DNA of 64,000 bases from Eubacteriaceae bacterium. GTDB lineage: Bacteria; Bacillota; Clostridia; Lachnospirales; Lachnospiraceae. Below, one piece after another: positions 34,449 through 42,658 of the stretch (the stretch's first letter is position 1; the number at the start of each line of letters is the position of its first letter). A model generated the notes under the pieces. The model was not told the origin of the DNA. It ran no database searches and worked only from the letters and a program-made list of their open reading frames with translations. The translations under genes and the position numbers were made by a program. The stretch covers positions 1 to 64,000 of the forward strand of contig CABIYF010000010.1 in NCBI GenBank assembly GCA_902362875.1, read 5' to 3'.

Positions 34449-35588
34449 ATGAAGAAAGCAATTCAGTTTGGAGCAGGAAATATTGGACGTGGATTTATCG
34501 GTGGACTGTTAAGCAAAGCAGGATATCATGTTGTATTTGCAGATGTAAACCAGGAAATCATTGACAAGATCAACGAAGACAAGAAATATACAATCTTTGT
34601 AAAAGACGTAGAAAGCAGCGAGATCGTGATCACAGATATCAGCGGAGTAAATTCTACAAAACCTGAACTGATCGACGAAGTGAAAGAAGCTGAAATCATC
34701 ACAACAGCCGTTGGAGTAAGAATTCTTCCAATCATCGCTCCATCTATCGCTGAAGGAATCAAAGCAAGAAAAGAAAACGGTTCTGAAAAATACTTAAACA
34801 TCATTGCCTGCGAAAATGCAGTCAAAGCAAGTTCTCAGTTAAAAGAAGCTGTTTATGGAAACTTAAATGATGAAGAAAAAGCATACGCAGACAAATATGT
34901 AGGATTCCCAGACTGTTCTGTAGACAGAATTGTGCCTCCAGTACGTTTAGACAATCCAATCGACGTTGTAGTAGAAAACTACTACGAGTGGAATGTAGAA
35001 GAAGCATCCTTTAAGGGAGCAGTTCCACAGATCGAAGGAATGAACCTTGCAGATAACTTAATGGCATATATCGAAAGAAAATTATTTACATTAAATACAG
35101 GACATTGCATCACAGCATATCTTGGAAACTACAAAGGATATAAGACAATCGACGAAAGTATCGCTGATGAAGAAATCTTTAAGACAGTGAAAAAAGCAAT
35201 GCAGCAGAGTGGTATGGCATTAGTAAACAAATATGGATTTGACAAAGATGCACACTTTAAATACATTGACAAAATCTTAAATCGTTTTAAAAACCCATAC
35301 CTTGTAGATGACACAGCTCGTGTAGGTAGAGAGCCATTAAGAAAATTAAGCGCAACAGACCGTTTAACAAAACCAACAATGACAGCATTAGAATATGATC
35401 TTCCAGTTGACGCGTTATTAGCAGGAATGGCAGCAGCATTAAAATATGACAATGCAGAAGATCCACAGAGCGTAGAATTACAGGATAAGATCAAAGCAAA
35501 TGGAGCAAAAGCTGCATTAGAAGAAGTATCTGGAATCACAGATGAAAAGATCTTAGATGATGTCGTAGCAATTTACGAAGCAATGTAA
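34449..35588 (+). CDS. mtlD: Mannitol-1-phosphate 5-dehydrogenase
   Basis: 379 residues; NAD-binding F-G-A-G-N-I-G-R-G-F near the N terminus and the polyol-specific long-chain dehydrogenase pattern, including the N-T-G-H region. Oxidises mannitol 1-phosphate to fructose 6-phosphate. ATG 34449, 8 bp after AGGGG, is preferred over the GTG at 34440. Confidence 0.95.
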   Translation: MKKAIQFGAGNIGRGFIGGLLSKAGYHVVFADVNQEIIDKINEDKKYTIFVKDVESSEIVITDISGVNSTKPELIDEVKEAEIITTAVGVRILPIIAPSIAEGIKARKENGSEKYLNIIACENAVKASSQLKEAVYGNLNDEEKAYADKYVGFPDCSVDRIVPPVRLDNPIDVVVENYYEWNVEEASFKGAVPQIEGMNLADNLMAYIERKLFTLNTGHCITAYLGNYKGYKTIDESIADEEIFKTVKKAMQQSGMALVNKYGFDKDAHFKYIDKILNRFKNPYLVDDTARVGREPLRKLSATDRLTKPTMTALEYDLPVDALLAGMAAALKYDNAEDPQSVELQDKIKANGAKAALEEVSGITDEKILDDVVAIYEAM

Positions 35589-35635
35589 TTAAAACAATAT
35601 TTAAAATAAATAACCTTTTCTCTTAATCATATAGC

Positions 35636-35669
35636 AAAAGGCGGCCGAAGGTGTTTCGGCTGCCTTTTT
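35636..35669 (+). terminator. Terminator of the mtl operon
   Basis: AAAAGGCGGCCGAA / TTCGGCTGCCTTTTTG. Confidence 0.9.
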
Positions 35670-36348
35670 GTACATTTCAACAAAAAAAGCATCTTTCAAA
35701 AGAAGACTATAAAACTCTAAGAGACTTGTGCCATATTGCAAAGAATCTTGCTAATCAGGCAATTTACAACGTTAGACAATATTACTTTGCCGAGGGAGAA
35801 TACCTTAATTATCAAAAGAACTATGCCCTTTTAAAGAGTTCTGATAATTATAAGACACTTAATTCCAACATGGCCCAACAGATACTCAAAGAAGTTGATG
35901 GATCATTTAAGTCTTGAAGATTAAAGAAATTCGTATTATCCCAAAAGCAAATGCTAGGTTCTTTGAAATTCAGTATACATACGAAGCTGAATGTATCCAA
36001 AGAAATCTCAACACATCAAATGCACTAGCAATAGATCTTGGAATCAATAATCTCGTAACTGCCGTATCAAGTATGGGAGAATCTTTCATCATCGATGGAA
36101 GAAGACTCAAGTCTATCAACCAGTGGTTTAATAAAGAAAATGCCCGTTTGCAGGGTATTAAAGAAAAGCAAAACTTCGGCAGAAAACCAACCAAAAGACA
36201 AAAAACGATTGCCCGTGACCGTAATAACAAGGTGAACGACTATATGAGCAAAGTCGCTCGTAAAGTGATAGACTATTGCATCAAAAACGACATTGGGACG
36301 CTCGTGGTTGGTTATAACGAGACATTCCAACGAGGAGCTCGAATATAA
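35651..36348 (+). pseudogene. tnpB: Decayed TnpB/OrfB of an IS200/IS605-type element
   Basis: Two out-of-frame pieces. The first (to 35917) holds the TnpB N-terminal helix region (L-C-H-I-A-K-N-L, N-S-N-M-A-Q-Q-I-L-K-E-V). The second (35914-36348) starts at K-I-K-E-I-R-I-I-P and holds the RuvC aspartate motif A-I-D-L-G-I-N-N-L, then stops just after G-Y-N-E-T-F-Q-R-G at the catalytic glutamate. Missing: about 70 residues in the middle, the zinc finger and final RuvC aspartate. Non-functional. The 5' end runs into the mtl terminator, so the left end of the element is lost too. Confidence 0.85.
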
Positions 36349-36508
36349 ATCTTTTCATAAAAAAGATTGCCTTGATTATATTAATTTGAAAGATAATCCG
36401 TATTACAAAATGGAGTTTCGAGTATTAAGATTTCCAATATCAGAAGATAGTTATGAATGTATAATTACAAATCTTCTATTTGCTGAATTCAATGTTGAAG
36501 AAATATAA
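36338..36508 (+). pseudogene. Fragment of an IS4-family-like transposase
   Basis: An open frame of about 57 residues abutting the TnpB remnant in another frame, with K-D-N-P-Y-Y, F-R-V-L-R-F-P-I-S-E-D-S-Y-E and I-I-T-N-L, resembling the mid-region of clostridial IS4-like transposases ahead of the catalytic Y-R-E-K/E region. Both ends of the transposase are absent. Confidence 0.6.
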
Positions 36509-36633
36509 TTTCTGTGAGATAATTACTGCCCACGTCACTATAACCAAATGTACGGCAAAACACGTGTATCTATACCTTCTTAGCGACTTCTATTAAATTT
36601 CCATTGGCATACAGATAGCTTTCACAGATTGAC
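36509..36633. other. Junction between IS remnants and GC-richer block
   Basis: Unassigned 125 bp; base composition changes from AT-rich to more GC-rich in its right half. No direct repeat or integrase-type site recognised. Confidence 0.4.
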
Positions 36634-37273
36634 TTATCTCTTTTTTCGGACGATGCAGTGCATTCGCATACCTTTTCGCCGTTCAAAGCGTTCTACCGTA
36701 AGCTTGGCTTTTGCGCAATATTTGCGAATCTCCGCTTCGCTCCGCATTGCTACATCGCCATGGCCTACAAGATGCGCAAGAGGTATTTCAATATGATTGC
36801 ACAGCCACAGTACAAACGTACCTGCCGTGTAATCACGCAGAATCAATCTGCCTCCCAGTTTCAGGACTTTCTGTACGCTGTTAAAAAAGTTCTGCGGGTT
36901 CGGATAGTGATGAAAGCTGTTGGCACAGATAATCGCGTTGAAACTGTTTTCCGAAAACGGAAGATTTTCACAATCTCCAACGATAAATTCCGAATGGGGG
37001 ATATTCTTTTCCTGGCCTGTTCAATCATTTTCGGCGTCAGGTCAATTCCTGTGTAATGCCTGTCCGGATATTTTCCGAAAGCAAGGTAATCATGGGTGCT
37101 GGCCCGCAGCCCGCGTCAAGGAGCGTATCCCACGGCTCTTTTTCAAGCTCGAAGAGTATGTCGGGATAGTCCGCTTTGCACATTTCGTAAATCCCAGCCT
37201 TATCGGTTTCATAATCTTCCGCTGCCTTGGTAAACTCTTTTACGGATAAGTCTTTATACTCTTTTTCAGTCAT
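36634..37273 (-). pseudogene. Frameshifted class I SAM-dependent methyltransferase
   Basis: Start with GGAGG, then L-L-D-A-G-C-G-P-A-P (SAM motif I). The frame then moves twice: near 37071-37074 and near 37007-37010, each explained by loss of one A in a short A run (coding strand). Rejoined, the protein reads on through Y-T-G-I-D-L-T-P-K-M-I-E, G-D-C-E-N-L-P-F, S-F-H-H-Y-P-N and L-K-L-G-G-R-L-I-L-R-D to the stop, about 212 residues, a normal methyltransferase. Two losses within 65 bp suggest real decay rather than error. Confidence 0.8.
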
Positions 37274-37337
37274 ACTTTCATTCCTCCGAAATTCCCGATT
37301 TTTTCACGTTGTCCAACTCCAGATAAACTGGAATTGT

Positions 37338-37949
37338 CTATTTCGTTGCGACAATACATATCCAATGCTTATTTGTATTTGTATACGTTTTTATTTCTGT
37401 GAAACCTGCTTTTTTCAAAGCAGCAGCAAGCTGATCACGATTATAAATCTTCATACCGCCGATTATCTTTGCCCATTTTTCATCTGCAACATTCGTTCCG
37501 TCGCTCTCGTTACAAATCAGAAATGTTCCGCCGCTTTTCAGAACGCGATTTACCTCAGAAAAGCATTTTTTCAGCCCCGGCCAGAAGTAAACTGTCTCAA
37601 AGGCAGATACATAATCAAAGACCGCATCAGAAAAGGGAATCGCCGATACATCGCCCTGAAGTACTCTGCATTTTCCCTGCTTAATGGCAGCAGCATTCAG
37701 CTTTTGAGATTCTGCCACACTGACCTCCGAATAGTCCAGTCCTGTGACATGACCGTTTCTGCACTTGTCCAGCCAGGTCGCAATATTTGCGCCGCCTCCG
37801 CAGCCGACATCCAGCACCTTAGCGTCTGGCTTCGCGGAGATATTTGAGAATCCCCATTGCGACACCTTGGCGTGGCCGCTGTTCATCATCTTCGCCATCA
37901 ATTTCCCGCCGAAACCTTGCGGCTTACGGGTGTTTTCAAAAAAGTTCAT
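37338..37949 (-). CDS. Class I SAM-dependent methyltransferase
   Basis: 203 residues with motif I V-L-D-V-G-C-G-G-G (about 45-53), G-L-D-Y-S acidic loop, Q-G-D-V-S-A-I-P-F and R-V-L-K-S-G-G post-motifs (UbiE/Methyltransf_11 type). Methylated substrate unknown. Same strand and just upstream of the broken methyltransferase; own promoter with a GTTAG-N6-CTAAC palindrome. RBS GGGAG. Confidence 0.85.
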   Translation of the reverse strand: MNFFENTRKPQGFGGKLMAKMMNSGHAKVSQWGFSNISAKPDAKVLDVGCGGGANIATWLDKCRNGHVTGLDYSEVSVAESQKLNAAAIKQGKCRVLQGDVSAIPFSDAVFDYVSAFETVYFWPGLKKCFSEVNRVLKSGGTFLICNESDGTNVADEKWAKIIGGMKIYNRDQLAAALKKAGFTEIKTYTNTNKHWICIVATK

Positions 37950-38004
37950 TGCAATGTTCTCCCTTTCAACTTCCGATTTTTCGCTATGAGTGATTGATAC
38001 CGAT

Positions 38005-38022
38005 AGTTAGCAACATCTAACT
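38005..38022. promoter_or_regulatory. Palindrome in methyltransferase promoter
   Basis: AGTTAG-N6-CTAACT just downstream of the -10. The same GTTAG-N6-CTAAC recurs at 38958-38973 before the ABC genes. Resembles DtxR/IdeR-family boxes (TTAG...CTAA). Confidence 0.6.
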
Positions 38023-38025
38023 GAC

Positions 38026-38054
38026 AGTATAACATCGGAACATGAATTTTTCAA
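38026..38054 (-). promoter_or_regulatory. Methyltransferase promoter
   Basis: Minus strand -35 TTGAAA (38049-38054), 17 bp, -10 TATACT (38026-38031). Confidence 0.8.
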
Positions 38055-38183
38055 CCGCTGCGCCAGATTCTTACCCAACTATCTTTCCTCAACACAAATT
38101 GAGTTCACCATTTGACATTGCGGTGAACAGAAGCCGTTTTTATGAATAAAGCTTGATTTGTTTGTAAAAAACCGCTATTTGCC

Positions 38184-38212
38184 TTGACAAACGTAGCTGT
38201 CTGCTATATTAT
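38184..38212 (+). promoter_or_regulatory. tetR-family gene promoter
   Basis: -35 TTGACA (38184-38189), 17 bp, -10 TATTAT (38207-38212). Confidence 0.85.
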
Positions 38213-38235
38213 AACATTGTTACATAACACTGTTA
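38212..38235. promoter_or_regulatory. Tandem TetR operators
   Basis: Two 11-bp palindromes TAACA-N-TGTTA (38212-38222 and 38225-38235), 13 bp centre to centre, covering the end of the -10 and the predicted start. Ideal for autorepression. Confidence 0.8.
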
Positions 38236-38248
38236 TATGGAGGCCGTC

Positions 38249-38866
38249 ATGGAATCAAAAACACAAGATACATTAGAAAGAATACAACAGGCTGCTCTGG
38301 ATGAATTTTCTGAAAAAGGGTTTCTTGGAGCCTCTCTGCGGCAGATCGTGAAACACGCTGGAGTAACTACGGGGGCCTTTTACGGCTATTTTTCCAGCAA
38401 AGAGGCTCTGTTTGCTTCCATTGTAGAACCGCATGCCGCTATTTTGATGAGTAAATATGTGGATGCACATATCTCCTTTTCTGAGCTTTCCGCAGAGGAA
38501 CAACCGGAACATATGGGCGTGGAATCAGGAGCTTACATTCATTGGATGGTGGAATATGTCTGCCAGCACAGGGAACCGGTGAAGTTATTGTTTTGCGGCG
38601 CAGAAGGCACTGGCTATGAAAACTTTATTCATAACATGGTAGAACTGGAAGTGAAAAGCACCTTTAGGTACATGGAGACGCTCCGCCGCTTGGGACACAG
38701 TATCTCAGAATTAAGCCCGTCTTTGTGTCATATCATTGCCAGTGGTATGTTGGGCGGCATTGTTGAGATTGTGGTTCACGATATTCCGCAGGAACAGGCC
38801 ATGCGGGATGTAGAACAGCTGCGTACTTTCTATACGGCCGGATGGTTGAAGCTGATGTCGTCTTAA
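38249..38866 (+). CDS. TetR-family transcriptional regulator
   Basis: 205 residues. N-terminal helix-turn-helix (about 8-55: F-S-E-K-G-F-L-G-A-S-L-R-Q-I, G-V-T-T-G-A-F-Y-G-Y-F) and a variable ligand-binding domain. ATG 38249 is chosen because GGAGG begins at 38239, inside the alternative ATG 38237 start. Tandem palindromes in its own promoter indicate autoregulation; it may also sense the ABC transporter's substrate. Confidence 0.9.
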   Translation: MESKTQDTLERIQQAALDEFSEKGFLGASLRQIVKHAGVTTGAFYGYFSSKEALFASIVEPHAAILMSKYVDAHISFSELSAEEQPEHMGVESGAYIHWMVEYVCQHREPVKLLFCGAEGTGYENFIHNMVELEVKSTFRYMETLRRLGHSISELSPSLCHIIASGMLGGIVEIVVHDIPQEQAMRDVEQLRTFYTAGWLKLMSS

Positions 38867-38897
38867 TTGCTGCGATTGCGTCAGTGATATGTAGAAT

Positions 38898-38950
38898 GCA
38901 CTCTGCCCCTTTCACAAGCAGAGTGCTGTGTGATATTCTTTATTTTTTTA
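38898..38950 (+). terminator. Terminator after tetR-family gene
   Basis: Perfect stem GCACTCTGC / GCAGAGTGC, followed after a gap by a T-rich tract. Confidence 0.65.
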
Positions 38951-38957
38951 TTTAAAA

Positions 38958-38973
38958 GTTAGTTTATGCTAAC
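38958..38973. promoter_or_regulatory. GTTAG-N6-CTAAC palindrome before the ABC genes
   Basis: Second copy of the box found in the methyltransferase promoter; lies 35 bp before the ABC start codon. Confidence 0.6.
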
Positions 38974-39008
38974 CAATATATTTCTCACTATTTTAAGGAG
39001 GTCATTCG

Positions 39009-40811
39009 ATGAAACAAGAAAAAAAGAACGATGTGGCTGTCCTGCTGGAATATGCGGGAAGCCGCAGAGGCCTGACCTTTTTAGGGCTGGCCCTATCGGC
39101 GGTGTCCATGCTTTTGAGCATGGCTCCTTACATTTGTATCTGGCTGGCGGCCCGTGATCTGATTGAGGCAGCTCCGGAATGGACACAGGCGCAGAATGTT
39201 TTCAAATATGGTTGGATCGCCTTTGCGTTCGCAGTGGGCGGCATTATCCTGTATTTTGCAGGCCTAATGTGTACCCATCTGGCTGCTTTCCGTACAGCTT
39301 CCAACATACGAAAACAAGGGGTTGCTCATGTGATGAAGGCTCCGCTGGGTTTTTTTGATTCCAACGCCTCTGGTCTGATTCGCGGGCGGCTGGATGCGAC
39401 GGCAGCCGACACCGAAACGCTGCTGGCACATAATCTGGCAGACATCGTAGGCACTATCGTGCTGTTTTTGTCGATGCTGGTCATGATGTTTCTGTTTGAT
39501 TGGCGAATGGGGGCAGCCTGCCTTTTAGCGGCAGTCATTTCGGTAATTGCTATGTTCTCCATGATGGGTGGCAAAAATGTCAAACTGATGGCGGAATACC
39601 AGGCGGCCCAGGATCGCATGACAAAAGCGGGAACAGAATATGTAAGGGGAATTCCTGTAGTTAAAATATTTCAGCAGACGGTCTACTCGTTCAAGGCGTT
39701 TCAGGAGGCTATCGAAGATTACAGCAGCAAAGCCGAACATTATCAGGCGGATGTATGCCGTGTTCCTCAGTCTGTCAATTTAACCTTTACCGAAGGAGCG
39801 TTCGTGTTTCTGGTTCCAGTGGCGCTGTTCCTTGCTCCAGGCGCACTGGCAAACGGCAGTTTTGCTGGCTTTGTTGCCGATTTCGTTTTTTATGCCGTAT
39901 TTTCAGCTATCATTTCCACTGCGCTTGCAAAAATAATGTTTGCTTCCTCCGGTATGATGTTGGCCAGTACCGCTTTGGGACGGATCAATCAGGTGATGGA
40001 GGCACCTACCCTGGAAGCACCCAGTCACCCACAGTCCCCTCGTAGTAATAAAGTAGAATTTAAGGATGTGAGTTTTACCTATAACGGATCGGAAAACCCT
40101 GCACTCTCTCATGTGTCTTTCACAGCCGAACCGGGGCAGACCGTAGCTCTGGTGGGACCGTCCGGCGGCGGAAAGACAACGGCGGCCAGCTTGATTCCGC
40201 GTTTTTGGGATGCAACGTCCGGCGCGGTGGAAGTCGGCGGAGTCAATGTTGCTCAGATCGATCCGCATGTCCTTATGGATCAGGTGGCTTTTGTATTCCA
40301 GAATAACCGTTTGTTCAAAACCTCTATTTTGGAAAATGTCCGAGTCTCCCGCCCGGAAGCGACAAGAGAGCAGGTGATGGCCGCGCTAATGGCTGCCCAG
40401 TGCAAGGATATTCTTGACAAACTGCCGGATGGCCTTGATACACAAATCGGCACCGAAGGAACCTATCTTTCCGGTGGTGAACAACAGCGTATCGCACTGG
40501 CCAGAGCCATTTTGAAGGATGCCCCCATTGTGGTGCTTGACGAGGCAACTGCTTTTGCCGATCCTGAGAATGAGGTGCTGATTCAGAAGGCCTTTGCCAC
40601 ACTGACGAAAGGCCGCACTGTTATTATGATTGCACACCGTCTATCCACTGTTGTGGGCGCTGATAAGATTATCGTTCTTGAAGAAGGGCACATTGTCGAG
40701 CAGGGTACTCATGCGGAGCTGACTGCTTCGGGCGGTCTGTATGCCCGGATGTGGACTGACTATAACAAGGCAGTTCAATGGAAAATCACCAGAGAAAAGG
40801 AGGCAGAGTAA
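39009..40811 (+). CDS. ABC transporter, fused membrane and ATPase domains, subunit A
   Basis: 600 residues. Six-helix exporter-type membrane domain (about 20-310) then ATPase: Walker A G-P-S-G-G-G-K-T (383-390), signature L-S-G-G-E-Q-Q (487-493), Walker B I-V-V-L-D-E-A-T, H-loop A-H-R. The fold and pairing resemble IrtA/YbtP-type siderophore transporters as well as multidrug exporters. Forms a heterodimer with the next gene (they abut). RBS AAGGAGG. More GC-rich than the flanking chromosome, consistent with transfer. Confidence 0.87.
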   Translation: MKQEKKNDVAVLLEYAGSRRGLTFLGLALSAVSMLLSMAPYICIWLAARDLIEAAPEWTQAQNVFKYGWIAFAFAVGGIILYFAGLMCTHLAAFRTASNIRKQGVAHVMKAPLGFFDSNASGLIRGRLDATAADTETLLAHNLADIVGTIVLFLSMLVMMFLFDWRMGAACLLAAVISVIAMFSMMGGKNVKLMAEYQAAQDRMTKAGTEYVRGIPVVKIFQQTVYSFKAFQEAIEDYSSKAEHYQADVCRVPQSVNLTFTEGAFVFLVPVALFLAPGALANGSFAGFVADFVFYAVFSAIISTALAKIMFASSGMMLASTALGRINQVMEAPTLEAPSHPQSPRSNKVEFKDVSFTYNGSENPALSHVSFTAEPGQTVALVGPSGGGKTTAASLIPRFWDATSGAVEVGGVNVAQIDPHVLMDQVAFVFQNNRLFKTSILENVRVSRPEATREQVMAALMAAQCKDILDKLPDGLDTQIGTEGTYLSGGEQQRIALARAILKDAPIVVLDEATAFADPENEVLIQKAFATLTKGRTVIMIAHRLSTVVGADKIIVLEEGHIVEQGTHAELTASGGLYARMWTDYNKAVQWKITREKEAE

Positions 40812-42554
40812 ATGTTTGGAGAGAAGTTTCAGCGAAAATATGCCCTGACCGATCAGGGTGTCCGGAACACAAAGAAAGGCACATTTTGGACAGTAATCGT
40901 GAATCTGGTTGTTATGGGCGGTGTCAGCATTCTGTATCTGGTAATGTCTGGTTTTATGGGAGCCTTGACAGAAGGAAGTCCGCTTCCTGGTTCAGCGATT
41001 GTCCTCGGACTGTTGGTTCTCTTTGCCCTCTTGTCCTTCGCGACCCATTTGCAGCAATACAAAGCTACCTATGGGCTGGTATATAATGAGGTCAAAACCA
41101 CACGTCTCAGTCTGGCGGAACGGCTTCGTAAACTGCCGCTTGGGTATTTTGGCAAGCGGGACTTGGCAGACTTGACCGAGACTATCATGGGAGACGTGAA
41201 TCGGATGGAACAAGTCTGGTCTCATGTGCTGGGGTATCTGTACGGTGCTTACATCTCTACGGCGATTATCGCTGTGTGCCTGCTTGTTTACGACTGGCGG
41301 TTGGCTATTGCTTGCCTGTGGGGTGTACCGATAGCCTTTGGCCTGCTATTTGGTAGCCGCAAGATTGCCGCCCGCAATGCAGAACGAACGAAAAAAGCTG
41401 CTGTCCGGGTGTCAGACGGTATTCAGGAAGCATTAGAAAATGTTAGAGAGATTCGTGCCACAAACCAAGAGGAACGGTATCTAAACGGTCTGAATCAGAA
41501 AATTGATGAACATGAACGAGTTACGATTCAGGGTGAACTGGGAACTGGCCTTTTTGTAAATGCCGCCAGCGTTATCATGCGGCTGGGTGTGGCAACGACC
41601 ATTCTTGTGGGGGCAAATCTGATCCTGTCCGGCAGCATTGATTTCATGCTTTTGTTCCTGTTTCTATTGGTCATTACTCGTGTCTATGCCCCATTCGACC
41701 AAAGCTTGGCACTCATTGCAGAAATGTTTGTTTCTCAGGTGTCTGCTGACCGTATGAATGAAATTTATGACACGCCTACAGCGGAGGGCGCGGAGAAATT
41801 TGAGCCAAAGGGGCATGATATTGTCTTTGAGCATGTGGGCTTTTCCTATGATGAGAAAGAAGTCCTACATGATGTAAGCTTTACTGCTAAAGAGGGCGAA
41901 GTCACGGCACTGGTAGGCCCTTCTGGTTCCGGTAAAAGCACCTGTGCCCGGCTTGCCGCAAGGCTGTGGGACATTTCCAAAGGAGTGATTCGTGTAGGTG
42001 GTGTGGATATTTCTACCGTAGACCCAGAGGTACTGCTGCGGGATTATTCTATGGTGTTTCAGGATGTGGTGCTGTTTGACGATACCGTGATGGAAAATAT
42101 CCGTCTTGGTAAGCGTGGCGCAACGGATGAAGAAGTGCGGGCTGCGGCCAAAGCGGCCAACTGCGATGAGTTTATTCATCGGCTTCCCCAGGGCTACAAC
42201 ACCCCCATCGGAGAAAACGGGGCGAAGCTTTCCGGTGGTGAACGGCAGCGTATCTCTATTGCCAGAGCCTTGTTGAAAGACGCTCCCATCGTCCTTCTTG
42301 ACGAAGCAACGGCCAGCCTGGATGTGGAAAATGAGACAAAGGTTCAGGGGGCGCTCTCCCGTCTGCTGGCAGGAAAGACTGTGTTGGTGATCGCTCACCG
42401 AATGCGTACTGTGGAGGCAGCCGATAAAATCGTCGTTCTGGCAGATGGTCGGGTTGCGGAGGAAGGAACACCGGCAGAGCTGATGGACAAAAACGGCCTT
42501 TACCGCCGCATGGTGGAGCTACAACGACAAAGCACCGGGTGGCGATTAAATTAA
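40812..42554 (+). CDS. ABC transporter, fused membrane and ATPase domains, subunit B
   Basis: 580 residues with the same layout: membrane domain (about 20-300), Walker A G-P-S-G-S-G-K-S (369-376), signature L-S-G-G-E-R-Q (473-479), Walker B I-V-L-L-D-E-A-T, H-loop A-H-R. Partner of subunit A (IrtB/YbtQ-like position). Both nucleotide sites look intact. RBS AAGGAGG inside the end of subunit A. Substrate unknown. Confidence 0.87.
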   Translation: MFGEKFQRKYALTDQGVRNTKKGTFWTVIVNLVVMGGVSILYLVMSGFMGALTEGSPLPGSAIVLGLLVLFALLSFATHLQQYKATYGLVYNEVKTTRLSLAERLRKLPLGYFGKRDLADLTETIMGDVNRMEQVWSHVLGYLYGAYISTAIIAVCLLVYDWRLAIACLWGVPIAFGLLFGSRKIAARNAERTKKAAVRVSDGIQEALENVREIRATNQEERYLNGLNQKIDEHERVTIQGELGTGLFVNAASVIMRLGVATTILVGANLILSGSIDFMLLFLFLLVITRVYAPFDQSLALIAEMFVSQVSADRMNEIYDTPTAEGAEKFEPKGHDIVFEHVGFSYDEKEVLHDVSFTAKEGEVTALVGPSGSGKSTCARLAARLWDISKGVIRVGGVDISTVDPEVLLRDYSMVFQDVVLFDDTVMENIRLGKRGATDEEVRAAAKAANCDEFIHRLPQGYNTPIGENGAKLSGGERQRISIARALLKDAPIVLLDEATASLDVENETKVQGALSRLLAGKTVLVIAHRMRTVEAADKIVVLADGRVAEEGTPAELMDKNGLYRRMVELQRQSTGWRLN

Positions 42555-42561
42555 GCGATTT

Positions 42562-42599
42562 AGCCTGAGAGTTCTTTAAAAGTTCTCTCAGGCTTTTTG
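42562..42599 (+). terminator. Terminator of the ABC operon
   Basis: AGCCTGAGAG / CTCTCAGGCT followed by TTTTT; marks the right edge of the GC-richer block. Confidence 0.85.
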
Positions 42600-42658
42600 T
42601 GTATAAGAAAGCTCAAGGTTCAAAAAAGGCATGCACACTATGAATTTATAAATACAGT

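Noticed and set aside
35651..36348. Functional TnpB nuclease
   Set aside because: Lacks a middle segment, zinc finger and last RuvC aspartate, and the frame is split.
36658..37847. Plus-strand open frames across the methyltransferases
   Set aside because: They lie opposite recognisable methyltransferase motifs on the minus strand.
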